A DNA stretch of 55,144 nucleotides from Acidobacteriota bacterium (GTDB lineage Bacteria; Acidobacteriota; Vicinamibacteria; Vicinamibacterales; CAVVIG01): assembly GCA_017883165.1 (NCBI GenBank), contig JADGOC010000007.1:1-55144 (forward strand). The letters are read 5' to 3'. A program made the translations under genes and the position numbers. The notes under the pieces were generated by a model. The model was not told the origin of the DNA, did no database searches, and was given only the letters and a program-made list of their open reading frames with translations. Of this stretch, positions 9,107 through 17,284 are shown one piece after another (the stretch's first letter is position 1; each line of letters begins with the position of its first letter).

Positions 9107-10378
9107 CTACCTCGCACCGGGGTCCACGCGCGGGATCAGCCGCCGGGGCACGTCGGCGACGATCGAGACCCGGCTGTCGCGCGCCTCGTGGACCAGCACG
9201 CGGGCGTGGCGATACAGCCGCGCGATCCGCTCGCGATCGGCGGGGTCGTCGAGGTCGAAGGTGAAGGTCATCCGGCGCACGTCGAGCTCGAGCCGCGAGG
9301 CCATCGTCTCGATCAACTCGTCGATGCCGTCGCGGCGCAGCGCGGAGATCGTCAGGGCGGCCGGGTCCTGCTCCTGCAGCCGGCGGCGTTCGTCGGGCGT
9401 CAGCTGATCGCATTTGTTGTAGACCTCGACGAGCGGCACCTCAATCGCGCCGACCTCCTCCAGCACCTGCCGGACCGCGGACATGCGGCGCTCGCGGTCG
9501 GGCGCCGCGGCGTCGATGATGTGCAGGATCAGATCGGCCTCGGCCACTTCCTCGAGCGTGGCGCGGAACGCCGCGACGAGCGCGTGCGGCAGCCGGTCGA
9601 TGAAGCCGACGGTGTCCGACACGAGGAGCTCGCGGCTGTCGGGCAGACGCAGCTGCCGCACGAGCGGATCGAGCGTGACAAACAGCGCATCGGACGCCTC
9701 GGCGGCCGATCGCGTGAGCAGATTGAACAGCGTCGTCTTCCCCGCGTTGGTGTAGCCGACGAGCGCGACGGTCGGCACCGACGCTTTGTGACGCCGTTCG
9801 CGAAGCTGCGCGCGGCGGCGCCGCACATGGTCGATGTCGTCGGTGATCGCGTGGATGCGCGTCCTGATGCGCCGGCGATCGGTCTCGAGCTTGGTTTCTC
9901 CAGGGCCTCTGGTGCCGATGCCGCCGCCGAGCCGGGAGAGCGCGTCGCCCGCGCCGACGAGCCGCGGCAGCAGGTACTTCAACTGCGCGAGCTCGACCTG
10001 GAGCTTACCTTCCCGCGTTCGCGCGCGCCGCGCAAAGATGTCGAGAATGAGCTGCGTCCGGTCGATGATCTTGCGGCCGACCTTCTCCTCAATCTGCCGC
10101 AACTGCGCCGGCGTCAGCTCGTTGTCGAACATGACGACGTCCACGTTGGTCTCGGCGCAGGACGCGGCCAGCGTGGCGATCTTGCCCGATCCCAGATACG
10201 TGGACGAATCGGGCTTGGGACGCTCCTGCAGGACGCGAAGCACGACCTGCGCGCCGGCGGCTTCCGCCAAGCCGGCGAGCTCGTCGAGCGATCGTTCGGC
10301 TTCGAGCCGCCGGGCGCGCCCGGCGATCAACCCGACCAGCGCCGCGCGCTCAGCGCGGCTTACCCGCGGTCCACGCAT
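9107..10378 (-). CDS. hflX: GTPase HflX
   Basis: About 423 residues. The HflX N-terminal domain contains TYLGSGKIATL and the helical RLGGGIGTRGPGETKLE segment. The G domain follows with G1 GYTNAGKTTLF (about 208-218), G3 DTVGF, G4 NKCD and a SAL G5. HflX binds the 50S subunit and splits stalled or heat-damaged ribosomes. An ATG at 10396 is also in frame, but the ATG at 10378 is preceded by GGAGCGAGG at good distance and is preferred. It overlaps the tsaC stop by about 19 bp and is followed closely by the TPR lipoprotein gene. Confidence 0.92.
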   Translation of the reverse strand: MRGPRVSRAERAALVGLIAGRARRLEAERSLDELAGLAEAAGAQVVLRVLQERPKPDSSTYLGSGKIATLAASCAETNVDVVMFDNELTPAQLRQIEEKVGRKIIDRTQLILDIFARRARTREGKLQVELAQLKYLLPRLVGAGDALSRLGGGIGTRGPGETKLETDRRRIRTRIHAITDDIDHVRRRRAQLRERRHKASVPTVALVGYTNAGKTTLFNLLTRSAAEASDALFVTLDPLVRQLRLPDSRELLVSDTVGFIDRLPHALVAAFRATLEEVAEADLILHIIDAAAPDRERRMSAVRQVLEEVGAIEVPLVEVYNKCDQLTPDERRRLQEQDPAALTISALRRDGIDELIETMASRLELDVRRMTFTFDLDDPADRERIARLYRHARVLVHEARDSRVSIVADVPRRLIPRVDPGAR

Positions 10379-10980
10379 GCCAACACCTCGCTCCATGGAA
10401 CCGCGCCCGCCCTGATGAGGCGCGGCGCCGATCCGGTGACGTCCACGATCGTCGACGCCGCGCCGCCAGGCGTCGGGCCAGCGTCGAGCAACAGATCGAT
10501 CCGGGCTCCGATCGTGCGCTCGACCTCGTCAGGAGACGCGGACGCCGGTGCCCCGCTGATGTTCGCGCTCGTCGCCGTCAGCGGCGAGCCGCACGCGCGG
10601 CACAGCGCGCGAGCCACGTCATGCGCCGGCACGCGGACGCCGACGCGGCCCGTGCCGCCCGAGACCTCGGGCGCCAGCGTGGGCGGCGCGTCAAGGACGA
10701 GCGTCAGCGGACCGGGCCAGAACGCCAGCGCGAGCGCCCGCGCCATCGGCGGCAGCGCGCCGATGCAGGCGGCCACCTGATCCAGATCGGCGGCGATGAG
10801 CGGCAGGGCCCGTTCCGCCGGCCGTTCCTTGATGTCGGCCACGCGCGCGACGGCGTCCGCGCGGCGCGGATCCGCCGCGAGGCCGTAGAGCGTATCGGTC
10901 GGCAGCGCGACGACCCCGCCGGCGAGGATCACGCGCGCCGCCTGCTCGATCGCAGCGGGCGTGGCGCGCAGACGAAGCAT
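10360..10980 (-). CDS. tsaC: L-threonylcarbamoyladenylate synthase (TsaC/Sua5/YwlC family)
   Basis: About 206 residues, the length of the single-domain TsaC form. The YrdC-domain signature ALPTDTLYGLAADP, KERP and TATSANISG are present. The enzyme makes threonylcarbamoyl-AMP from threonine, bicarbonate and ATP, the first step of t6A37 modification in ANN-decoding tRNAs, and is usually essential. The frame is also open from an ATG at 11004, which would overlap the MFS gene; ATG 10980 begins 7 nt after that gene's stop and fits family length. Neither start has a clear Shine-Dalgarno. Confidence 0.9.
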   Translation of the reverse strand: MLRLRATPAAIEQAARVILAGGVVALPTDTLYGLAADPRRADAVARVADIKERPAERALPLIAADLDQVAACIGALPPMARALALAFWPGPLTLVLDAPPTLAPEVSGGTGRVGVRVPAHDVARALCRACGSPLTATSANISGAPASASPDEVERTIGARIDLLLDAGPTPGGAASTIVDVTGSAPRLIRAGAVPWSEVLACVDRG

Positions 10981-10987
10981 GCGGGGC

Positions 10988-12214
10988 TCAGTCGGCGACA
11001 ACATGCACCATCATCCGGCTGACGACCAGCGCGAGCAACCCCATGAGCGCGACGTCGACGAAGAACACGGCGCGCATGCCGGTCGAGCCGAGCAGACCGG
11101 CGATCATCGGGCTGACCGCCATGCCGGCCAGCGACGCGCTGTTCAAGACGCCGAAGCTCGTGCCGTGCGCGCCGGACGGGATCACGAACCCGGCCGCCGT
11201 GTAGCCCGCCGTCATCGCGGCGCCGATCCCGATGCCCACGATGGCACACGCCGTCACCATGACCGGCAGCGCGCCGGTCGCGCCCAGCAGCGCGCAGCCG
11301 AGCGCCGCGACGGCCGCCCCGCCGGCGACGATGGTCCGCGCCGACAGGCGCGTCAGGAGCCGCCCGCAGAAATGGTGGCCGAGCGCGCCCGTGCACGCCA
11401 TGATGGAAAAGAGAATGCCCGCGACGAGCGGCACGTGTCCGTGCGCCACGCCGACCTGCTCGATGTAGAGCGGCAACACCGGCCCGAAGCTGCGGTCGAC
11501 GAACTGGATGCCGAAAATCACGCCCATGAGCAGCAGGAAGTTCTCGAACGCGAGCACGCTGCGAAACGTCACGCGGCCGCCTCCGTGCTGGTCGGCCGGC
11601 TCGGCGGGCTCGACCTGCGTCGCGCGCTCGTCGTAGAGGAAGAAGACGAGCAGCAGCCCGAGGCCGTAAAACGCCGCGGTGACGAGAAACGCGCCGCGCA
11701 GGCCGACCACCGCGGCGAGCAGCCCGCCGATCACGGGGCCCACGCCGGGCCCCAGACGCTGCGCCGTCTGCACGAGGCCGATCGCCTGCGGCATCCGTTC
11801 GCGCGGCGACGATTCGGCGGCCATCGCGATCGAGATCGATCCGTAGCCGGCGAAGAGCCCCTGAGCGGCGCGGAGCGCCAGCACGTGCCACGCGCGGGTG
11901 ACAAACGCCATCGCCGCCATCAGCAGCATGAAGCTCACGAGCGACCGCTCGATCATGATCTTGCGGCCGAACCGATCCGCCAGCCGGCCCCACACCGGCG
12001 AGAGCAGCGCGGTCAGCGCCGGCGTGATGCCGAGGCTGAAGCCGGTCCAGAGCGCCACCTGCCCGACGTCCGAGACGCCGAGCTGCGCGATGAACATCGG
12101 CAGAAACGGCATCGCGATCGTGAAGCCGGTGTAGCCCATGAAGCTCGTCGCGGTCACCGCAAAGAGGTTCCGTCGCCAGACGGCCAGGTGGATGGATGGA
12201 GTGGTCTCGATCAC
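10988..12214 (-). CDS. MFS transporter, multidrug-efflux type
   Basis: 408 residues with about 12 hydrophobic segments. The loop 2-3 motif is GRLADRFGRKIMIE, a good match to the major facilitator motif, and the fifth helix carries the glycine-rich GLVQTAQRLGPGVGPVIGG found in drug:proton antiporters (motif C type). It is an inner-membrane secondary transporter, probably an exporter. Starts at GTG 12214, 6 nt after the DUF4159 gene. Substrate unknown; given the upstream catabolic genes an organic-acid substrate is also possible. Confidence 0.85.
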   Translation of the reverse strand: MIETTPSIHLAVWRRNLFAVTATSFMGYTGFTIAMPFLPMFIAQLGVSDVGQVALWTGFSLGITPALTALLSPVWGRLADRFGRKIMIERSLVSFMLLMAAMAFVTRAWHVLALRAAQGLFAGYGSISIAMAAESSPRERMPQAIGLVQTAQRLGPGVGPVIGGLLAAVVGLRGAFLVTAAFYGLGLLLVFFLYDERATQVEPAEPADQHGGGRVTFRSVLAFENFLLLMGVIFGIQFVDRSFGPVLPLYIEQVGVAHGHVPLVAGILFSIMACTGALGHHFCGRLLTRLSARTIVAGGAAVAALGCALLGATGALPVMVTACAIVGIGIGAAMTAGYTAAGFVIPSGAHGTSFGVLNSASLAGMAVSPMIAGLLGSTGMRAVFFVDVALMGLLALVVSRMMVHVVAD

Positions 12215-12220
12215 GTCACG

Positions 12221-13027
12221 TCAGTGCGTCAGCCCGTAGATGATGTAGTTCACGCCCAGCTTGTAGGCTTCGTTGGTGTCGTCGATCGGCCGCAAGCCCT
12301 GGCCGGACCACTCCCAGTACTGCGAGATGTCGGTGTTGTAGTTCACCATCATCAGCAGGCGCTTGGCGGGGTCGTTGTCTTCGAACAGCCCGCGGAAGAT
12401 CGGCCGGCCGGCGTTGTAGGCCTGCGGAAAGTTCTCGAGCGAGTTGATTTCAAAAAAGGAATGAAAGATCGGATGCGACGCGCTCATGTCCACGAACCGC
12501 GCCCCTGGGAGCACGCGCTGCATGTTCCCGTCGAAGTTGTCCCAGCCGCCGCCGCCGAGGCCCCTGCCCCAGCCGCGCACCTTGAAGTCGTCGACGATCA
12601 CGAAGCCGCCCTTCTGCAGGTACGCGCGCAGCGCCAACGCCTCGCGGTCCGTCATCTCCCACCACCCGACTTCGATGATGTAGGCGACCGGATACTTGAA
12701 GAGCTCCGGGTCGTCGAGCGCCAGCACGGTGATTTCGTCGGTGTGCGCCTCGAGCCCGCTGACCTCATTCATGATGCGCATGAGGTTCTGCTCCGCCACC
12801 GGATATCCGTGCGCCCACGCCGGCAGGCCGCGGTACCAATAGCCGCCTGGCGCGGTCGTGTATTTCAGGCGCACGAAGGTGAACCGGCCGTCGTAGCGCA
12901 CGTTGGGCGGAACGGTGAAGGGACCGCCCAGCCCGCCGCCGAATCCACGGAATCCGCGCCCCTGGGCCAGCGCCGTCACGGCAACGAGCACCACCAGACC
13001 GGCGCTGGCGAACACGCGCGTCTTCAT
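12221..13027 (-). CDS. DUF4159 domain protein, exported
   Basis: 268 residues with a signal peptide (MKTRVFASAGLVVLVAVTALAQG). A glycine-rich linker follows, then the DUF4159 domain: FTFVRLKY near residue 50, EVGWWEMTDREALALRAYLQKGGFVIVDDF in the middle, and a conserved C-terminal tail (YKLGVNYIIYGLTH). The domain resembles glutamine-amidotransferase-like folds seen near MoxR/VWA systems, and its role is unknown. It directly abuts the aldehyde dehydrogenase stop with no gap, so it is cotranscribed, but a shared function is not proven. Confidence 0.82.
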   Translation of the reverse strand: MKTRVFASAGLVVLVAVTALAQGRGFRGFGGGLGGPFTVPPNVRYDGRFTFVRLKYTTAPGGYWYRGLPAWAHGYPVAEQNLMRIMNEVSGLEAHTDEITVLALDDPELFKYPVAYIIEVGWWEMTDREALALRAYLQKGGFVIVDDFKVRGWGRGLGGGGWDNFDGNMQRVLPGARFVDMSASHPIFHSFFEINSLENFPQAYNAGRPIFRGLFEDNDPAKRLLMMVNYNTDISQYWEWSGQGLRPIDDTNEAYKLGVNYIIYGLTH

Positions 13028-14476
13028 TTACACCGCCGCAAACTTCACGCAGACGTTCTTGACCTGCGTGTAGCTCACGAGCGACTCGAGTCCTTTCTCG
13101 CGGCCGTAGCCGCTCTTCTTGTATCCGCCGAACGGCAGCTCGACGCCGCCGCCGGCGCCGTACGTGTTGATGTAGACCTGGCCCGCCTTGATGCGCGACG
13201 ATACCGCCATCGCCTTGTTGATGTCGCGCGTCCACACGCCGGCGACCAGGCCGTACTGGCTCCGATTCGCCAGCGCCACGGCTTCCTCCAGATCGTCGAA
13301 CGTGATGATCGCCAGCACCGGGCCGAAAATCTCTTCCTGCGCCACGCGCATGTCCGGCGCCACGCGGTCGAGCAGGGTCGGCGCGTAGTAGAACCCGCGG
13401 CCGAGCGACGCTCCGGACGGCCGCTCGCCGCCGGCGGCGATCTCGGCGCCTTCGCCTTTGCCGATCTGCACGTAGCGCTCGATCGTCTCGAGCTGGCGCT
13501 TGGAAATGATCGGCCCCATGTCGGGATCGCTCACGCCGGGGCCGACCCGCATCGCCCTGGCCCGCGCCGCCAGCCGCTCCACGAGCGCGTCGTGCGCTTT
13601 TCGCTCGACGAGCAGACGCGATCCCGCTGAGCAGGTCTGCCCCGCGTTCTGAAAAATCGCGTTCGTCACGCCCTGCACCGTGAGATCGAGGTCGGCGTCG
13701 GCGAACACGACGTTCGGCGACTTGCCGCCAAGCTCCATCACGACCGGGACGACGTTGTCGGCGGCCATCTTGGCGACCGCAATCCCCACCTCCACCGATC
13801 CGGTGAAGGTGAGCTGGTTGATGTCGGGATCGCTCGCCAGCGCCACGCCCGCTTCCGATCCGGTGCCGGGCACGACGTTCAGGACGCCCGGTGGCAGGCC
13901 GCAGGCGAGCGCGATCTCGCCGAGCCGGAGCGCCGTCATCGGCGCCTCGCTCGACGGCTTCAACACCACGGCGCAGCCGGCGGCCAACGCCGGCGCGACG
14001 CCGCGCGCGCCGATCTGGATCGGGTAGTTCCACGGGACGATCTGCGCGGACACGCCGATCGGCTCGCGCACGGTGTAATCGAGAAATCCCGGGCCGAGCG
14101 GAATCGTGTGGCCCATGATCTTGTCGGCGGCGCCGCCGAAGAACTCGAAGTAGCGCGAGGCGACCTGCACGTCAGTGCGCGCCTGCCGCAGCGGTTTGCC
14201 GTTGTCGCGGCTTTCGAGCATGGCGAGCTCCTCCGCCCGATCGCGGATGGCCTGCGCGATGCGGAGCATGATTCGGCCGCGCTCGGCCGGAAGGATACCG
14301 CCCCACGCCTTCGATGCGAGCGCGGCGTGTGCCGACTGCACGGCGCGCGTGATGTCGGCCTTTGTCGCCTTCGCGACCGACGCCAACACCTCGCCCGACG
14401 AGGGATCGTACACGTCGAAGGTCTGGCCGTCCGACGCGTTGACGCGCTGGCCGTCGATAATGAGTCCTTCCACCAT
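13028..14476 (-). CDS. NAD(P)-dependent aldehyde dehydrogenase
   Basis: 482 residues, full-length class ALDH. The catalytic Cys282 lies in QNAGQTCSAGSR, the general base Glu248 in VMELGGKSPN, and Asn150 of the oxyanion hole in IVPWNYP. PFGGYKKSGYGREKG near the C-terminus is typical of betaine-/phenylacetaldehyde-type ALDHs. It oxidises an aldehyde to its acid in the cytosol. It starts 3 nt after the ThDP enzyme. A decarboxylase-plus-ALDH pair could convert a 2-oxo acid to the shortened acid. The substrate cannot be read from sequence. Confidence 0.93.
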   Translation of the reverse strand: MVEGLIIDGQRVNASDGQTFDVYDPSSGEVLASVAKATKADITRAVQSAHAALASKAWGGILPAERGRIMLRIAQAIRDRAEELAMLESRDNGKPLRQARTDVQVASRYFEFFGGAADKIMGHTIPLGPGFLDYTVREPIGVSAQIVPWNYPIQIGARGVAPALAAGCAVVLKPSSEAPMTALRLGEIALACGLPPGVLNVVPGTGSEAGVALASDPDINQLTFTGSVEVGIAVAKMAADNVVPVVMELGGKSPNVVFADADLDLTVQGVTNAIFQNAGQTCSAGSRLLVERKAHDALVERLAARARAMRVGPGVSDPDMGPIISKRQLETIERYVQIGKGEGAEIAAGGERPSGASLGRGFYYAPTLLDRVAPDMRVAQEEIFGPVLAIITFDDLEEAVALANRSQYGLVAGVWTRDINKAMAVSSRIKAGQVYINTYGAGGGVELPFGGYKKSGYGREKGLESLVSYTQVKNVCVKFAAV

Positions 14477-14479
14477 GTC

Positions 14480-16084
14480 TTAGCCTCGCACGGCGCGGAG
14501 CGTCCGGCCGTAATTAGATCGATCGATTCTCGCTTCAATCAGCGCCGGGCCGTTACAGCCGAACGCTCGCTCGACGCAGCGTTCCAGCTCCGATTCGTTC
14601 GACGCGCACCACGCCGCGGCCCCAAAGCTGCCCGCCAGCGCCGGCCAGGCAATCTCGCCCAGAGCGACGCCTGCCGGCTGGTACCGGCGCTGCTGCTGCT
14701 TGATCTCGATCAAGCTGAGCGACGCGTCGCTGAACACGATCACGATCACCCGGAGCCGTTCGCGCACCGCTGTCAGCAACTCGGCGACGCACATGAGGAG
14801 GCCTCCGTCGCCAGTCAGCGCGACCACCGGGCGGCTGCGATCGAGCAGCCCCGCTCCAATCGCCGCCGGCAGCGCAAACCCCATCGTCGACAGCCCGTTC
14901 GAGATCAGCATGCCGTTCGGATCGGCGACCGGCCAGAGCATCGTCGCCGGAAACATGTGCGCGCCGGCGTCGACGGTCACGCGGCAGTGCGGCGCGAGCT
15001 GCCGGGCGGTGACCTCGACGACACGCTGGGCGGTGAGGCCGTCGCCCGGGGCCGAGATCCGCCGGCGCTGCTCGACGACCGCCGCGCGCACGCGGTCGGG
15101 GTTCCAGTCCGATGCCGGCAGCGCCGCTGTAATCTGGTCGATCGCCGCCGGCACGTCGGTGATGAGCTGCGCGGCAAACGGCACGTGCCGATCGTCCACG
15201 CGCCATGAACCGCAGTACACGATCGGCTGCGCGCGTGTCCACGGCCGCGGAATGAGCTCGACCGGATCCAGCCCGACGCCGATCAGCAGATCGCTTTCAT
15301 CGAGCAGCGGCTCCTCGATGACCGCGTTGGTGAACACGCCGGCAAAGAGCGGATGATGATCGGGCACGACGCCCTTGGCTTTGTAGGTGACCATCGCGGG
15401 CACGCCGCGGCCGTCGCACAACGCGCGGATGGCCGCCGCGTCGCCGGTCTTCCGCGCGCCGAGGCCGACGAGCAGCAGCGGTTTGCGCGACCGCGAGAGC
15501 ATCGCGTCGAATCGCGGAGTCGGGGAGGGCCGATCACGCTCGGCCCCGACACCCATCGCCAAAGTCGGCGCCGGCGCCATCGCCGCGGCCACGTCACCTG
15601 GACAATCCACATGCACGGGCCCTGGCGGCGGCGCGCTGGCCATGGCGATCGCTCGATCGATGGTCTCCGACACGCGGTCCGGCGTCAGCGTCGCGGACCA
15701 TTTCGTCACGGGCCCGAGCAGTGCCGCATGATCCAATCGCTGATGCGCCATCTCTCGAGCCGCGGCTGGATGGCTGTCGGTGAACACGACGAGCGGCGCG
15801 CGGTCCAGAAACGCACACGCGACGCCGTTGACGACCGACGCGGCGCCGGGGCCGAGCGTCGTCAGGCACGAGCCGACACGACCGGCGATCTCGGCCTGCG
15901 CCATCGCGGCCAGCGCCCCGGAGGTTTCGGTGGACGTCAGCACGAACGGCAGACCCGCTCGCCCGGCTGCCTCGATCAGATTGAGGTTGCTGCCGCCGCC
16001 GGGCACCCCGAAGAGATGCGTGACGCCGGCGTCACGCAGCCGGCTGACGATGAGGTCGGCGATCGCGGGCATGGAGGCGAACAT
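14480..16084 (-). CDS. Acetolactate-synthase-like thiamine-diphosphate enzyme
   Basis: 534 residues with the three-domain layout of the ALS/benzoylformate decarboxylase family. GVPGGGSN is near residue 26, and TSTETSGALAA holds the cofactor-activating Glu53. The ThDP motif begins GDGGLLM (Asp426). The metal-binding position 27 residues later, usually the second Asn of an NN pair, is Asp453 within FSDASLS. Likely a 2-oxo-acid decarboxylase or ligase; the specific reaction is unknown. The ATG at 16084 or an ATG at 16072 may be used. A minus-strand TACTAT box at 16083-16088 would favour the latter. It is the first gene of an eleven-gene minus-strand run. Confidence 0.82.
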   Translation of the reverse strand: MFASMPAIADLIVSRLRDAGVTHLFGVPGGGSNLNLIEAAGRAGLPFVLTSTETSGALAAMAQAEIAGRVGSCLTTLGPGAASVVNGVACAFLDRAPLVVFTDSHPAAAREMAHQRLDHAALLGPVTKWSATLTPDRVSETIDRAIAMASAPPPGPVHVDCPGDVAAAMAPAPTLAMGVGAERDRPSPTPRFDAMLSRSRKPLLLVGLGARKTGDAAAIRALCDGRGVPAMVTYKAKGVVPDHHPLFAGVFTNAVIEEPLLDESDLLIGVGLDPVELIPRPWTRAQPIVYCGSWRVDDRHVPFAAQLITDVPAAIDQITAALPASDWNPDRVRAAVVEQRRRISAPGDGLTAQRVVEVTARQLAPHCRVTVDAGAHMFPATMLWPVADPNGMLISNGLSTMGFALPAAIGAGLLDRSRPVVALTGDGGLLMCVAELLTAVRERLRVIVIVFSDASLSLIEIKQQQRRYQPAGVALGEIAWPALAGSFGAAAWCASNESELERCVERAFGCNGPALIEARIDRSNYGRTLRAVRG

Positions 16085-16118
16085 AGTACTCCGAGTATGA
16101 TCGCGGCTATCCAGGAGG
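16083..16118. promoter_or_regulatory. Divergent control region with 11-bp dyad
   Basis: Only 38 bp separate the ThDP enzyme (minus) from the acyl-CoA dehydrogenase (plus). It contains the perfect interrupted palindrome TACTC-C-GAGTA (16087-16097). A minus-strand TACTAT (16088-16083) and a plus-strand TATGAT (16096-16101) are candidate -10 boxes flanking or overlapping the dyad. AGGAGG at 16113-16118 is the Shine-Dalgarno for GTG 16123. The layout fits one regulator controlling both directions; no regulator gene is adjacent. Confidence 0.4.
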
Positions 16119-16122
16119 CCCC

Positions 16123-17280
16123 GTGCCAGGAGAGGAACTACATCAGGACCTGCGGGCTGGCGTCCGCGATCTCTGCAAGGCGTTTTCGGACACCTACTGG
16201 CGCGAGCTCGACGTCCAGCGCGCGTACCCGGAGGCCTTCGTCAAAGCGCTGACAGACGCCGGCTACCTCGCGGCGCTGATTCCTGAAGCATACGGCGGCT
16301 CCGGCCTGGGCGTCACCGAGGCCTCGATCATTCTCGAAGAGGTCAACCGCAGCGGCGGGAATGCCGGCGCGTGCCACGCGCAGATGTACACGATGGGCAC
16401 GCTCCTCCGGCACGGCTCCGACGCGCAGAAGCGCGCCTACCTGCCGAAGATTGCGAGCGGCGCGCTCCGCCTGCAGGCGTTCGGCGTCAGCGAACCGACG
16501 ATTGGCTCCGACACGACGCAGATGAAGACGTTTGCGTCGCGAAAAGGCGACACGTACGTCATTCGCGGACAGAAGGTCTGGATTTCCCGCGCCGAGCATT
16601 CCGATCTCCTGCTCCTTGTCGTGCGGACGACGCCGATCGAACAAGTGAAAAAACGCACCGAGGGGCTGTCCATCCTCCTCGTCGACCTGCGCGAAGCGGT
16701 CGGCCGCGGGCTGACCATCCGTCCGATCCGCACGATGATGAATCATGCGACGACGGAGCTGTTCTTTGACGATCTGAAAGTCCCCGCCGACACGCTGGTC
16801 GGCGAAGAGGGCAAAGGGTTCCGGTATCTCATCGACGGACTGAACGCGGAACGCATTCTCATCGCCGCCGAATGCGTCGGCGACGGCCGCTGGTTCATCG
16901 AGCGCGCGGCGCGCTATGCGAAGGAGCGGGTGGTGTTCGGCCGGCCGATCGGCCAGAACCAGGGCATTCAGTTTCCCATTGCCCGCGCGCACGTCAACGT
17001 TGAAGCCGCCGATCTGATGCGCGTCCGCGCCGCCGATCTCTTCGATCGCGGCGAGCCCTGCGGCGCCGAAGCGAACATGGCGAAGCTGCTCGCCGCCGAC
17101 GCGTCGTGGGAAGCGGCGAACGTGGCGGTCCAGACCTATGGCGGTTTTGGCTTCGCGGAGGAGTACGACATCGAACGAAAGTTCCGGGAAACCCGGCTCT
17201 ACCAGGTGGCGCCGATCTCGACCAACCTGATCCTGGCCTTCATGGCCGAGCACGTCCTGGGTTTGCCGCGCTCGTACTGA
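16123..17280 (+). CDS. Acyl-CoA dehydrogenase (catalytic base in the isovaleryl-CoA dehydrogenase position)
   Basis: 385 residues, flavoprotein fold. FAD/substrate motifs include FGVSEPTIGSDTTQM, QKVWIS and the C-terminal QTYGGFGFAEEYDIERKFR. The usual catalytic Glu of the YEGT motif is absent: this position reads LYQVAPISTN. Instead GLNAERIL places Glu243 where isovaleryl-CoA and long-chain dehydrogenases carry their base. It oxidises an acyl-CoA to the 2-enoyl-CoA, passing electrons to ETF. GTG 16123 follows AGGAGG. First gene of a three-gene plus-strand operon with a CoA-transferase and a MaoC hydratase. Confidence 0.9.
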   Translation: MPGEELHQDLRAGVRDLCKAFSDTYWRELDVQRAYPEAFVKALTDAGYLAALIPEAYGGSGLGVTEASIILEEVNRSGGNAGACHAQMYTMGTLLRHGSDAQKRAYLPKIASGALRLQAFGVSEPTIGSDTTQMKTFASRKGDTYVIRGQKVWISRAEHSDLLLLVVRTTPIEQVKKRTEGLSILLVDLREAVGRGLTIRPIRTMMNHATTELFFDDLKVPADTLVGEEGKGFRYLIDGLNAERILIAAECVGDGRWFIERAARYAKERVVFGRPIGQNQGIQFPIARAHVNVEAADLMRVRAADLFDRGEPCGAEANMAKLLAADASWEAANVAVQTYGGFGFAEEYDIERKFRETRLYQVAPISTNLILAFMAEHVLGLPRSY

Positions 17281-17284
17281 CCTG

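Noticed and set aside
8870-10780. 636-codon plus-strand frame
   Set aside because: Antisense to the TPR lipoprotein, hflX and tsaC genes, all with strong family motifs; composition is typical of antisense frames.
10961-13630. 889-codon open frame on the plus strand
   Set aside because: It lies opposite the MFS, DUF4159 and aldehyde dehydrogenase genes, is composed mostly of Arg, His, Asp and Glu and matches no family; it is a high-GC shadow frame.
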